The notes under the pieces: generated by a model
What the model saw: the letters and a program-made list of their open reading frames with translations, nothing else
Database searches by the model: none
Told to the model about the DNA's origin: nothing
Shown here: one piece after another, positions 1 through 9,539 of the stretch
Position numbering within the stretch: position 1 is the first letter of the stretch
Layout of the letters: each line of letters starts with the position of its first letter
Source of the DNA: Chara braunii
Lineage: Eukaryota; Streptophyta; Charophyceae; Charales; Characeae
DNA length: 21,154 nucleotides
Assembly (NCBI GenBank): GCA_003427395.1
Contig: BFEA01000108.1
Coordinates: 3,099,887-3,121,040, forward strand
Direction: 5' to 3'
Made by a program: the position numbers and the translations under genes

Positions 1-490
1 GGGGGGTTATTTTAATGTCTAAAGAAAAACAGCTCCTACCGGTACTTCAACTCCGCGACCCCCTAAAGTCGCAGCACGTTAACGGCCGCGACTTTTTTCT
101 ATAGCTGGGCGAGGTACTGGTGGTTTAACTCTAGATAGGTGCTCTCGAAAACGCCCTTCGATAGTTGTCAGAAAGCACTCTCGAAGGGAGTTCTCGAAAT
201 GTCTAAAGTGCCCAGTTTGCAACGACATGCTTTTCTAGTGTCCTCCCTCGTACCCCTGCTGCAGACATTTTTCTTCGAGAGTGCGCCTAGCGCTGTCTTT
301 TAGTGCAGTCAGAGCACTCGTCTCATTCCGCCACTTCATCTAGAGCAACCCCATATAAAGTAAGTAGAGCCAATACTTTTTTTCGAGAGTTTTGCACGTT
401 CAACTGCTGTATAAGGACTCACAAAAATTTTTGAGAGTTAAGAGTAGCGGAGCGAGACCCCCTATTGTATAGAGATAGGTGTACTAGTAG
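1..490. other. Unclassified stretch with CTCTCGAA motifs in both orientations
   Basis: No gene is visible here. The motif CTCTCGAA or a close variant occurs near 142, 178 and 189. Its reverse complement TTCGAGAG occurs near 275 and 383, with a decayed form near 433. Positions 175-186 (GCACTCTCGAAG) are an exact 12-base inverted match to 273-284. This suggests the interior of an old palindromic or multi-repeat element, but I see no clear ends. A GC-rich hairpin at 65-95 followed by T residues is probably coincidental. Confidence 0.35.
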
Positions 491-493
491 GTA

Positions 494-565
494 GTGAAGG
501 TAGCTCAGTAGGTTAGGCATGCAAGTGACATTCGGGAGGTTATGGGTTTGAGCCCCGTTGTACAG
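494..565 (+). repeat. tRNA-like module (SINE-type head)
   Basis: A box A-like stretch TAGCTCAGTAGG starts at 501 and a box B-like GGTTTGAGCCC at 545-555, at normal tRNA spacing. The T-arm folds well: ATGGG (542-546) pairs with CCCGT (554-558, one G-T wobble) around a 7-base loop. The acceptor arm (494-500 with 559-565) has several mismatches and the D stem is weak. This is therefore not a working tRNA gene; it looks like the RNA polymerase III promoter head of a tRNA-derived retroposon. It leads straight into the R1 repeat body, and it is related to modules at 9956-10026 and about 11342-11372. Confidence 0.6.
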
Positions 566-571
566 TGCATT

Positions 572-960
572 GGTCCCACAAGGGGACCCTCCGAGTCGCA
601 TCACGCAGGATTTATACAAGACATTTTTGCGGTGGAGCTTTCGTCGTTCCGGTCGAGTGCGCCAGTCATGCCTCTCGCGAACCCCTACGACAGAATAGGG
701 TCACGCAAGGTATAACTTACCTCTGCTCAAGGGGCTATCACCATCCTTGGACAGACGTATCTCCGCCCAACATATCGAACGTCGTGCGAAAGCTACTCAG
801 TTGCAATCGCATAGGTGGCCCGGACGAGTGTTTCTCATACATTGTAGCATAGGGGATACGCGCGGTCGTACGCCTTAATCGGACCCGTACGCGAGCCGTT
901 GCTTTGGGGGCTGATATCCTGAGCGCGATTCGACGTCAGTCGACTAGGACGAGTCCATCT
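572..960 (+). repeat. R1 dispersed repeat, copy 1
   Basis: This is GC-balanced sequence inside AT-rich surroundings. It aligns along most of its length with 13990-14420 and in part with 3290-3560. Shared landmarks in the same order are GGTCCCACA near the start, CCTCTCGCGA and CCCTACGACAG (near 670-695), CACCATCC (about 740), GTGCGAAAG-like and GCAATCGCA blocks (about 785-812), and ACGCCTTAA (about 869). By eye, identity to the third copy is about 60-65 percent. The open frame at 565-852 covers it, but a 1-base indel relative to the third copy breaks the shared frame. I treat it as a non-coding mobile repeat of unknown class. The preceding tRNA-like module may be its 5' end. Confidence 0.7.
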
Positions 961-1884
961 AACCACATATTACACCATGCCTAAAATAAAACCAAATTTA
1001 ACTCATAAATTGCACCTAGTCCTTTTTTTTATCCAACCCATAATTTTTCTAACACAGAAAACAGTTGGGCATCAAACAAATAGATATCGCGGGGAAGCAG
1101 ACTTCGTCATATCGACTAACCATGTATGAGTACCCAAGCAGTCACAAGGATGGCGTACTATATAGTACTCATAATCAGGTTGCCTTCAGTGGTTTTGAGG
1201 ATCACTTTCCACACTCAAGTGTCGGCTGGCACACGCCTTGAGGGATTAACCTCTCGACATTAGACAACTGCAAAGGCAGTTGAGAGTCCTACCCTCTTCT
1301 GCACCCTGGGTAGACGAGTGAAAGGCAGATCTCGACTCTTTCTAGAGGTTGAACACCCCTAACACTGAAAGTGAGGTTCCATAACCTAAGGCCTGGAAAC
1401 AGGTCAATGGGTTTAACTTTGACAACTGCTACAAACCTTAACGCCCAACTATATATAAAAAATTGTTAAAAATATTTTATTTTTTTTCTCGATGCAGTTA
1501 ATTTAACTAACACACATGATCATAGTGAACCGCGTGGATATACCACATACAAGCAAAAAAGGTTATAGAACACGAGGCGAACACTCTCACAATCATAGTG
1601 TGACTTTCTTCAAAATATATTTATGACCGCAAACAAAGTCAAATATTAACATATATTCACAAAACATACCTGCAATCCAATCAAGGATTCAACATCGGCA
1701 AACCATACACTACATGGGGTCAACTTCAACCACTCTGCGCACTCATACTTCTTTCCTTATTCATACAAACCTCAATCTTTGTCCAACCTTCCAAAATAAA
1801 ACACTCAGTCTTTTTTTAAATGATCATTTAATAAAAGTCTGAGCAAAATCTCAAAGAAAATAATTCAACCCACAGAGGCTAAAA
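961..1884. other. No gene; AT-rich unclassified stretch
   Basis: Sequence 961-1080 is AT-rich and may be the tail of the R1 copy, since CTTAACTCATA-type words also follow the second copy. Positions 1085-1440 are less AT-rich and contain short self-complementary pieces, for example AACTGCAAAGGCAGTT near 1264 and TACTATATAGTA near 1157. I cannot assign this part. Positions 1441-1884 are AT-rich without clear repeats. Confidence 0.3.
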
Positions 1885-1965
1885 CCTTAGGTTGAGTAGT
1901 GAAAATGAGTTGGAGTTGAGTCTGAAACCGACGGGGCGACGACCAACGTATTATCAAAAGGGTAA
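1885..1965 (+). repeat. Possible third, degraded copy of the G segment
   Basis: The words CTTAGGT, GTTGAGTC, ACCGAC, TATTATC and TAAC occur here in the same order and at roughly the same spacing as in 14950-15027, whose closer partner is 4110-4187. Divergence is high, and the match could be partly chance. Confidence 0.3.
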
Positions 1966-2109
1966 CAGGAAAAAATCATCATAGAATCGGGTTGAAACTA
2001 GTCAGATTTTTTATCGAAAAGTCCAGAAAGGACATGTAGCACATCATAGGTCAATTCCAGAGACTAAACTATAAGTATATGAAGAATAAACCCCCTATGA
2101 CCAATATCT

Positions 2110-2850
2110 GAATTTACCTCTAAGTAATTGTCAAAAGAATAAGAAACATTTCGGCAGCAACTCCCCTATACAGGGTGGATTGCCAAGACTTTCCTTATCA
2201 AAATATAATATAACTCCTCGCAACTAGGAAAATTTCGACAACACTCCCTTTAGAGAAAATGTCTTTTCATAATTTATACTCGTTTGAATATGACATTTGA
2301 AACTATCATTCACTCTGGAGAGTCAAAATTTATCTAGCTCTCTGATTTAGCAAAACTTTTGGCAACATCTGTCTCAGAGGAGTAAGTTTCTCATACTTAT
2401 ACCACGTTAGATATGAACTTCAAATAAAATTTGAGTTTTACAAAGACAAAATTTAACCAACTTTTAGATTTTGTAGGAATTTCGACAGCGTTATCCCTAT
2501 AAAAGTATCATTCAAAAATTTATACAAATTTAAACACAAAATCTAAAAATAATTATGACTTTACAAAGTCAAATTTTATTTAACTCATCGATTAAGTAAC
2601 AATTTGGGCAACACTTTCTCTATAAAAGTAGGTTTCTCATATTTCTACTAAGTCAGATATGAAACTCAAATAAAAGTTGAACTTCTTAAAAGTCAAAATT
2701 TGACTAACTATTTGGTTTTGCATAAAATTTGGCAACACTTCCCTTAACGAAAGTGATTTTTCAAAATTTATACAACGTCAATTATAAAAGATAAACTTAA
2801 TTCATAAAACGTCGGAATTTAACTAACTCATATAACTCTAGCATGTAGCG
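2110..2850. repeat. Diverged satellite of about 122 bp, about six units
   Basis: A recurring block reads roughly TTYGGCAACACT followed by CCCTATAAAG-like sequence, then TTTCTCATAATTTATAC, then a TAGATATGAAACT-like block, then AAAGTCAAAATTTAACTAAC. The GGCAACAC-type landmark falls near 2153, 2236, 2358, 2484, 2606 and 2728, so the last five are 122-126 bases apart. The first interval is about 84 bases and implies a deletion. Units differ strongly, so this is an old array. The left edge is uncertain and may reach about 1985. There are no long open frames. Confidence 0.75.
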
Positions 2851-3289
2851 AACTCGTATTACTTATATGACTGAAGTTGAACATTGTTTCCAAGTCGAAT
2901 GGTCAAACTTTATGTTTTCGAATGACTTGGAATGCTAACAAATTTCTCATCCCCTCTCACACAAATAACAAGAAAACAATGAAGATTCGTCTTCCCGAAA
3001 ATGAACAAAATGAAATATTTAAATTTACAATTTGAAAAGAAAAGAAAAAAATGTACTCCCTCATTCGTTGTCCTTTGTATTATAGGAAGTGTTAGTGTGA
3101 CAAAGGGCCTCGTTGCACTACTTTCCACATACACAAAGACAAAAAATATGGTAATGTATCTTTCCATATTCTAGTGATGGATTCGGTCTCGTTTTGCATA
3201 TTTGAGGAGTAGTGCAATCAGACCCAATGTCCACAAACGTACGATTTTTTTATTTTATTTTTTTAAACGTTTTTCACGTCATGATAGGG
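2851..3289. other. No gene seen
   Basis: AT-rich unclassified sequence. The minus-strand open frame at 2910-3167 is low-complexity and hydrophobic, with no recognisable domain. A run of T/A-rich simple sequence (3245-3270) precedes the second R1 copy. Confidence 0.3.
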
Positions 3290-3560
3290 GGTGTCGTCAG
3301 GCGCAGCGGTCCCACACCCTGCTATAAGTGTCGGACCTCACGGTCATGTTACGCAGGAGTAAATCAGCTATTGACTCACGTGTGAAGGTTTTTAGTTGCA
3401 ATAGTAGAGGTAAGTCTGGCGAGGGCGTGTGCTCGATCGCCGTAGCATAAACATAATGGTCGTTGAATGCCTAAGATTGACCCTTATACGTGTCGGGCAT
3501 CAGGGCACTGATTCCCTGGACCGACTTACAATTTAGGTCAACTTGACTGACGAGTTTTTA
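3290..3560 (+). repeat. R1 dispersed repeat, copy 2, internally deleted
   Basis: Positions 3306-3360 match 14009-14075: CGGTCCCACACCC, then GGACCTCACGGTC, then ACGCAGGAGT. Positions 3366-3555 match 14225-14420: CAGCTATTGACTCACGTG, TTGCAATAGTAGAGGTA, CGAGGGCG, GACCCTTATACGTGTCG and others. The central 150 bases or so of the third copy are missing at the junction near 3361-3366. The frame equivalent to the open frame of the third copy has a TGA here. No tRNA-like head is present. TTTCACGT just upstream matches the start of the third copy. Confidence 0.7.
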
Positions 3561-4030
3561 CGGATACAACATCTTAATTTATTCACACTTAACTCATAGA
3601 TTATATATGCTATATAAACTCTATCCAATCAATACACATATACTGAATAAATTTTCAAAGATTGAGATTTAAGGGAAAATATTTTGATCGTACCACCATT
3701 CTACTAGGAATATTTTTACTTTATTCAAATACTTACAACTTTAGTAAAAGTAAAACAAAGGTTTATCAAATAATATTAAGTATGAAGTATTACTGGTGAA
3801 ACACTTTCAACTTTCATAAGTATGATGCGTCCGAGACTCTTCAAGCAGTGAAATATAGTTCAAACCAAACACACACACAGGACGAAAATGCACAAAACAT
3901 GCAGGGATAATTCATATGACATGCACTAACGGAATCAAACATCGATCCAAATCATTGATTTGTCCCTCACTTCCCCAAACCATATCAAGCAACTATATCT
4001 TTTATAAGACTTATCGAACCCAAACCCCTC
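3561..4030. other. No gene seen
   Basis: AT-rich sequence with short CA runs (for example 3870-3880). I find no repeat structure, RNA gene or convincing open frame. Confidence 0.3.
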
Positions 4031-4109
4031 ACTTTATTTGATAGGACTTTTGAGAGCGACTGAGACTATTCGACCATTTGAACACATGGGTCAATTTTAC
4101 TGGCTACGA

Positions 4110-4187
4110 GGTTTCTCTTTAGGTGTAGGTATCAAGTTAAGGGGAATAGTTGAATCGGTAAGAAATGATTTGTTATCGAAAAATAAC
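4110..4187 (+). repeat. G segment, copy 1
   Basis: This 78-base segment aligns with a segment of equal length at 14950-15027. The best-kept parts are TTAGGTGTRGGTRTCAAG, GTTGARTCGG and TTATC...ATAAC. By eye, about two thirds of positions match, with at most small compensating gaps. Sequence on either side is only weakly alike. It could be a conserved core of an old mobile element. The plus-strand open frame at 4038-4223 covers it but resembles no family I know. Confidence 0.5.
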
Positions 4188-4199
4188 AAACAATATAAT

Positions 4200-4690
4200 T
4201 TTTTGTATATTATTTTTTTTTAAATGCAGTAGTTTGAACAACAAAAACATGCACACACACAAGTCGATAAAATTTCAACATCCACTCATTATTTATGAGG
4301 GTTGAATCCTTAGAGCAAGATCTTATACCTGATGAATAACATCAAAAAATTCAACTCCTATTTTTATTTCATAATATATAAATTCATTTTTTTTATTTTT
4401 TTTTTATTTTTTTTTAAGGAGATTCATGTCTTTGTCATAAACCTTAAATAAAAATTATATGTTTCCTTTATATATGGATTTTTCACTATCTCTCGTCGGA
4501 TCAAACACACCGCTAGTCAAATGACTTTCGGTGTTCGCAAGTTGACTCAGTCTACGTGGCGATTCTTCTCTCTTTATTTATTTAATTTCGTGCGACTTTG
4601 ACTTTTTTTATTTTTTTAATGACACATACAATTACCCCTACTATAAATCCCCATTCTTTACTTCACCTTGGTTTTTCTTAATCTTACATA
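4200..4690. other. No gene; T/A-rich simple sequence
   Basis: Long T runs occur at 4386-4416 and 4600-4618. ACGTGGC at 4554-4560 and CTATAAAT at about 4640 recall plant promoter elements, but no coding region follows: the next 1.6 kb is a hairpin array. I do not call a promoter. Confidence 0.3.
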
Positions 4691-4692
4691 CA

Positions 4693-6296
4693 CAAGTTGC
4701 GGATTGATTCACACTGGAACCTTCTGCTACAGATAAACTTCAAGCAATCTATATTAAAACAAGTAACATGATAACTCACACTGGAACATCCAAACACCCT
4801 TTTAATTTCTATTAAATCCATATCCAAGCGAACAATGGATAGTTATGTGCATAAACAATTCAAACAAGTAACAAAATAACTCACACTGGATTCTTTCACT
4901 ACTCGACTAAAACAAATAATAGAATGAATCACACTAAAACACCTTACTACCCGTCTTAGCACCGAACAAACAATTCGCATTGCTCTTACACTGTAGATTA
5001 ATATAGAGTTCAAGTTAGTAATATGATAACCCTCACTGGAGTCCCCTACTACTCCCTGAACAATGCGCAATCTAACTTTAAATATGTAATAAGATAACTC
5101 GCACTAGGGTAACCTACTACCCATTCAAAGTTAAACGATTGAGTATATATTAGTAGATAAGAAATAAGTAGTAGGGTAACTCACATTGGAGTACTCCGTT
5201 ACTCTTTAAACACAAATTAGTATGGACTCAATTAAGTAATAGGGTGACCCTCATTGGAGCCTCATACTATTATTTGAGTAATAAGTAGTATAGCCTTCAA
5301 ACAAGTAGTATGACGACCCTCACTGAAGTATCCTACTACTTATTTTTTGTGATAGACAAATTGAGTATAAGTAAATAGACAGAAAGCAAATAGCAGGAAA
5401 ACTCACACTAAAGTATCCTACTACTATTTCAATACTAATTAATTTAGGTTCAGGCTAGTAATAGGATGACCCTCATTGGAGTCTCCTAATATAACATTAA
5501 AATCTCACTGTCTAAATTTTCAACAATGTTAGGATGAGCCTCATTGAAGTATCATTCGACTAATTCAATGCTTTGATAAACAGTTTGTATGTAGTCAGTA
5601 ATCGATCATACTTCATATATTTACATAGACGTTAAACATACACAAGCAAGTAGCAGGATAACTCGCACTAGAGTACCTTACTATCTTCGAATCATATGTG
5701 TTTCATTCACTTTTCAAACGTTAATCATCTTAGGGTTAAACAAGTATTAGAATGACCCACACTGGAGCTTCCTATTACTGGTTTGGCATGCAAGCGAATA
5801 GTCAAATAACTTACACTAAGTTATTCCACTATTTGCATACCATAAGATCTTTAGTACATATATTTCATACAAACGAACAACACATAGACAAGCGATATGA
5901 TGACTCACACTGAAGTCTTCATCTCTCTTGTCACAACTATGTAATGCGCATGACATAAGTCACATAGGTAGTGAAACGACTTGCTCTGAAGTATTTTACC
6001 ACTTTCCCAATATCAGTCTATCATAGGTTCAAACAAGTAGTGGAGTAACTCACACTGAAGTACTCTACCATCCCTTAAAGTTAACTAAAGAAAGTCAAAC
6101 AAGTAGTAAGGAAAACCTTACTAGAGTCTTCTACTACCGGTTTTATACCAGACAAGCAATCTTACGGAGTAACACTTATGTAAACAAGTAGCAGGATAAC
6201 TCACACTGGAGCATCTCACTGTTTTTCTCCCACCGAACGATAAGTATGCACGCAAGCAGTAGAACGATCCTCACTGGAGTCTCTATCTTACTACTT
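4693..6296 (+). repeat. Array of about 21 imperfect hairpin units
   Basis: The idealised unit is a left arm AAGTAGTAGGATAAC, a loop close to CTCACACTGG, and a right arm AGTATCCTACTACT. The arms are mutually complementary. Units sit near 4693, 4760, 4864, 4913, 5013, 5081, 5166, 5233, 5302, 5388, 5453, 5525, 5647, 5741, 5786, 5890, 5965, 6033, 6100, 6185 and 6252. Spacing is irregular at about 50-120 bases, and the sequence between units is unlike. The loop is better conserved than the arms. Several units with unusual arms still pair: 5786-5840 has a stem of about 21 pairs with a bulge, and 6033-6073 pairs GTGGAGTA-type with TACTCTAC-type sequence. The open frames here are not credible genes. 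Confidence 0.8.
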
Positions 6297-6484
6297 TGTT
6301 CTTCATTGCCAAACAACCGAGGTGGTTGCTTCTCGGTTCACCTAAGTTATGTATTTCCCTCAGGCAGGGTTTTTACTTCACATATATATTTCATTTTTCT
6401 TATAATTGTAAGTTATGAAAAAAATAAAAAATCATATAACCCGATAGAGAGTCGTAGCTTGTAGGGGTATACACGAAAATGTAA
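6297..6484. other. No gene; AT-rich link
   Basis: Short unclassified stretch between the hairpin array and the E element. The plus-strand open frame at 6246-6464 begins inside the last hairpin unit and is not supported. Confidence 0.3.
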
Positions 6485-6901
6485 AGTATGTGAACCTCAT
6501 GGTTCCCTACCTCCAAAGTTTTTTTTGAACTCCGACAAAGCTATTGCCATCACCTTGTACTTGGATCAACTTGTGTAAGATATGGGGTCAGTTGCACGTA
6601 CCTTATAGTTCTCTTCCTTCAGAGTTTCTTTTCAACTTTAGCATTGCCCCTGCAATTGCTCTGTTATCGGTTATGTCAAATTTATGCGATGGATTGTATA
6701 AGTTTTGAAGTTGGCACAAATCCAAATTGTTTCAGTAAAACATACCATCATAGTTGAGATAGGTAATTGAGAGGATTAGACGAAGGGAAAAAACAAAGGA
6801 GGATGGAGGAGGTAGGGACTATCACAACTGATAGTATTTTGTTCCTCTGAACCTCCTCCTAGCATATGATATCAAATAATAATAATGATAATAACAATAA
6901 T
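6485..6901 (+). mobile_element. E-family retroposon-like element, copy 1, with AAT-rich end
   Basis: Two tandem versions of a module of about 80 bases lie at about 6500-6575 and 6596-6680. Each matches 16697-16780: the CCTCRTTGTTCCCTRCCT-like start, AAAGTT, GAACTCCGRCARAGCT and GGATCAA. A purine-rich stretch containing AAAGGAGGAT (about 6795) and the end TCCTAGCATATGATATCAAA (6857-6876) correspond in order to 16895-17018 in copy 2. The end is followed by AAT-rich repeats (6877-6901), which continue beyond the palindrome at 8462. This looks like a non-LTR or SINE-type element with an AAT tail. I see no coding region. Confidence 0.6.
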
Positions 6902-7715
6902 CAAGGTTGTCGGTCTTCGGGATGGGCCAAACGCCTGAACCCGAACGCCCGAATGTTCGGCAACCCCTATCAACTCGTTCGCCCGAACGCAAAAAAAAAA
7001 AATTTTTTTTTTTTTTTTTTCTTCTTCACTACATCCATTGTTTTTACCAAATTTGAATTAAAAGCAAATACAGAAAAAAAAAAAAAACGAATTCCAAAAA
7101 ATATGAAAAACATATAATATGTTATGCAGAAGAATACAATAAACAACATTTGGTCCAATGTTACATCCAAATTCTTTACAAACTTTGAAAAACAAATCAA
7201 ATACTGAAAATAAATAATAATAATGAAATTATTGAGTGGACGAGCATATTTTTCACATCGCCATCTTTGGCGATTTTTTATTTTTGTTTCGCTGTGACAA
7301 ATGCCATGAAAATGTATGTATGTTTATCTTACATAATAGAGAATCTACAAATAAAGTTCGCAAAAATAATAATTTTTTTCATGCCCCGAAATAAAGGAAA
7401 AACAAAAAGTGAAAAAAAAACAAAAACAAATTAATGAGTGGGCAAACAAGTTTTGCCACGACGATCTTTGCCGATTTTTCATTTTGTTTTGGCTGAACAG
7501 AATAACTTCAAAATTAAGAGGGACATACCTTACATCACAAATAAGTTGAAATAACCCATATATATATATATATTTTAAATAATAATATTTAGATGCCAAA
7601 ATAATTTTGGGGGGGTTTCAAACCTCTTTAGGTTCGGGCCCCATACGGGGACCAGAACGCACGAACCTTCGGGGGTCAGCTTAGGGGCCTTCGTACGCGC
7701 GGCTTGGCAACCTTG
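6902..7715 (+). repeat. Left arm of the palindrome
   Basis: An 814-base arm. Inside it, about 7224-7380 and 7432-7600 are diverged direct duplicates about 208 bases apart; both contain GAGTGG-CRARCA, a GCCATCTTTGGCGATTTTT-like block and a CTTACAT word. The hairpin at 7257-7274 (ATCGCCA, loop TCTT, TGGCGAT) is followed by T residues. A run of A then T at 6991-7020 is itself self-complementary. Confidence 0.75.
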
Positions 7716-7747
7716 ATAATAATGATAATAATAAGAATAATAACAGT

Positions 7748-8461
7748 CAGGGTTGCCAGGCCAAACGTACTGAGGCTCCTAAGCTGACCCCCGAACTTGA
7801 AGGGGTTCGGACCCCGCAAAAATTATTTTGGCACCCAAATATTATTATTGTTTTCTGAATTTTGTTTTGTGAATTTTTTGTCATGTAAGGTATCTCCAGC
7901 TTAATTTTGAAGTCATTCTGTTCAACCAAAAAAAAAAGAAAAATCCTCAAAGGTGGTGGTGTCAAAACTTGCTTGCCCACTCACAAATTTGTTTTTTCTC
8001 TTTTTTCGCTTTTTTTTTTTTTTTTTTTTTTTTCGGGGCATAAAACAATTTATTATTTTTTCAAACTTTATTCGTAAATTCTCTATTATGTAAGATACAC
8101 ATATATAAATTTTTATAGCATTTGTCACAGCCAAAAAAAAATAAAAAATCGCCAAAGATGGCGGTGTCAAAAATGTGCTCGCCCACTCAATAATTTAATT
8201 ATCGTTTTTTTTTTTTTTTTTTTTTTATTATTTATTTTTAGTATTTGATTTTTATTTCAAATTTGGTAAAGAATTTGGGTATAACGTTGAGGCAAATATT
8301 GTTTAGTTTATTCATCTGCATAACATATATGTTTTTCAGATTTTTTGGATTTTTTTTTTTTTTTTAATTTTTTTATTCGCGTTCGGCCGAACGGCAGAAC
8401 GCATCGAGAGGGGGTGCCGAACGTTCGGGCGTTCGTCCCATCCCGAACGACGGCAACCCGG
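7748..8461 (-). repeat. Right arm of the palindrome
   Basis: A 714-base inverted copy of the left arm. It keeps the internal duplication: GGTGTCAAAA followed by a GCCCACTCA block occurs at about 7957-7985 and again at about 8162-8190. The outer 80 bases contain perfect palindromes GTTCGGCCGAAC (8381-8392) and CCGAACGTTCGG (8417-8428). Confidence 0.75.
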
Positions 8462-8560
8462 ATAACAGTAATAATAACAATAATAGTAGTAAAATAATAA
8501 AATATTAAAACAATAATAACAAAAATATAATAATAATATTATAATACTATCTTAGCAATG
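8462..8560 (+). repeat. AAT-rich tract, likely continuation of the E tail
   Basis: AATAATAACAATAATAG-type sequence resumes directly after the palindrome. It matches in character the tract before 6902 and in the centre at 7716-7747. The simplest reading is that the foldback sequence interrupted an existing (AAT)n tail. Confidence 0.6.
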
Positions 8561-9539
8561 CAATGAATGAAACATCACGGAGTAAAAAATAGTAGAAAAA
8601 ACATATGTTCATCATTAGTGAATCAATGACAATCCCCCTTCACCAACCAATATCTTTCCTCCTCGTCTCCTGCTCCTTCTCCTTCTCTTTCTCCTTCTCT
8701 TTCTCCTTCTCTTTCTCCTTCTCTTTCCTCTCCCTCACCTTCCGTTGTCTCACTTTTTTCCACGGACCGACTTTTCTCGGGTTTCTGATCGACACGAAGT
8801 GTTAACTATCTACTTCTTCGAACATAATATCCTGAGTACATATGATATCAACCACATCTGTGAGTATGTGATGTTTCGATAAGATAACATCTGTAATCAA
8901 AATACAAACTCCTCCATATGACAAAATCATATTTATTGAAAAAAAAAAAAAAACAGCAAAATAACTCTAGATACGATAAACCTTCAATTAAATTGATGAA
9001 AATTATATGAATAATAAATAAAACACGTCTTCACTTTTCCTCTTCGTTTCCTAGCTTGCTTTCCCCTTACAAGTTTTCATAATGTTTATTTTTTTTTAGC
9101 CTTATATGAAGTTGTATCCAATCATGTCGTTGTTACCACTACCTGATTTTTTTTTTTTTCCCCTCTACACTACTGATGAAATTTATCCTGTCATTATGTG
9201 TTTCGTGTCTAAGTACATAATATTATTTAAGAGAAAAAAAAAATTAAAAAAAATTAATTAACCGTTGAAGCAATAACCCCAGCCGTACTACATAGAAACT
9301 TTAATTGTCTTTGGTGGGAAGCCATGATAGAAAGGTCTTTATCATGAAATATGTTATGGTAAAAGGAAAACAAACATGTTGATAGGGGAATACATAAAAA
9401 ATATGAGTAATAAGGACAAAATGAAAATAATACCTAAAGAAGCAGTAATTGTAGTTACAACCATGAAAACATCCTACTCACTCTTAGACTACCCCTGATT
9501 GGCTCAGTACCACAATATTGTTGAGGTAAGCCTTCTTTG
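8561..9539. other. No gene; AT-rich DNA with a 12-base pyrimidine minisatellite
   Basis: At 8674-8728 a pyrimidine minisatellite repeats CTTTCTCCTTCT about four times; the open frame there encodes only alternating Ser-Phe. The remainder holds A or T runs (8938-8953, 9086-9096, 9144-9158, 9233-9260) and unclassified AT-rich sequence. Confidence 0.5.

Larger units (their letters stand above)
6902..8461. mobile_element. Large imperfect palindrome: two inverted foldback/MITE-like arms
   Basis: Positions 6902-7715 and 7748-8461 are inverted copies around a 32-base AAT-rich centre. Matching parts include the outer GC-rich ends with CGAACGCCCGAAC-type words, the TTATGCAGA/TCTGCATAA block, ATCGCCATCTTTGGCG with its partner near 8150-8163, CTTACATAATAGAGAAT, and the inner CTAAGCTGACCCCCGAA. 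The left arm carries about 55 extra bases around 7021-7075. All four arm ends read close to CARGGTTGYC. AAT-type repeats lie outside both ends and in the centre. The open frames over the arms are poly-A/T artefacts. Either this is one foldback element or two MITE-like elements inserted head to head; I cannot separate these. Confidence 0.8.

Noticed and set aside
65-98. Hairpin AAAGTCGC/GCGACTTT followed by T residues, like a bacterial terminator
   Set aside because: The surroundings are eukaryotic repeat DNA with no upstream gene; a chance fold is more likely.
494-565. Functional tRNA gene
   Set aside because: The acceptor and D stems are too mismatched; only box A, box B and the T-arm are well kept.
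4554-4650. ACGTGGC and CTATAAAT words resembling a plant promoter
   Set aside because: No coding region or transcript evidence follows; such short words are expected by chance in AT-rich DNA.
4693-6296. CRISPR array
   Set aside because: Repeats are imperfect, both arms vary, spacers are irregular in length, and there are no cas genes or other prokaryotic features.
8605-8805. Open frame encoding alternating Ser-Phe
   Set aside because: It is a direct translation of a 12-base pyrimidine minisatellite.
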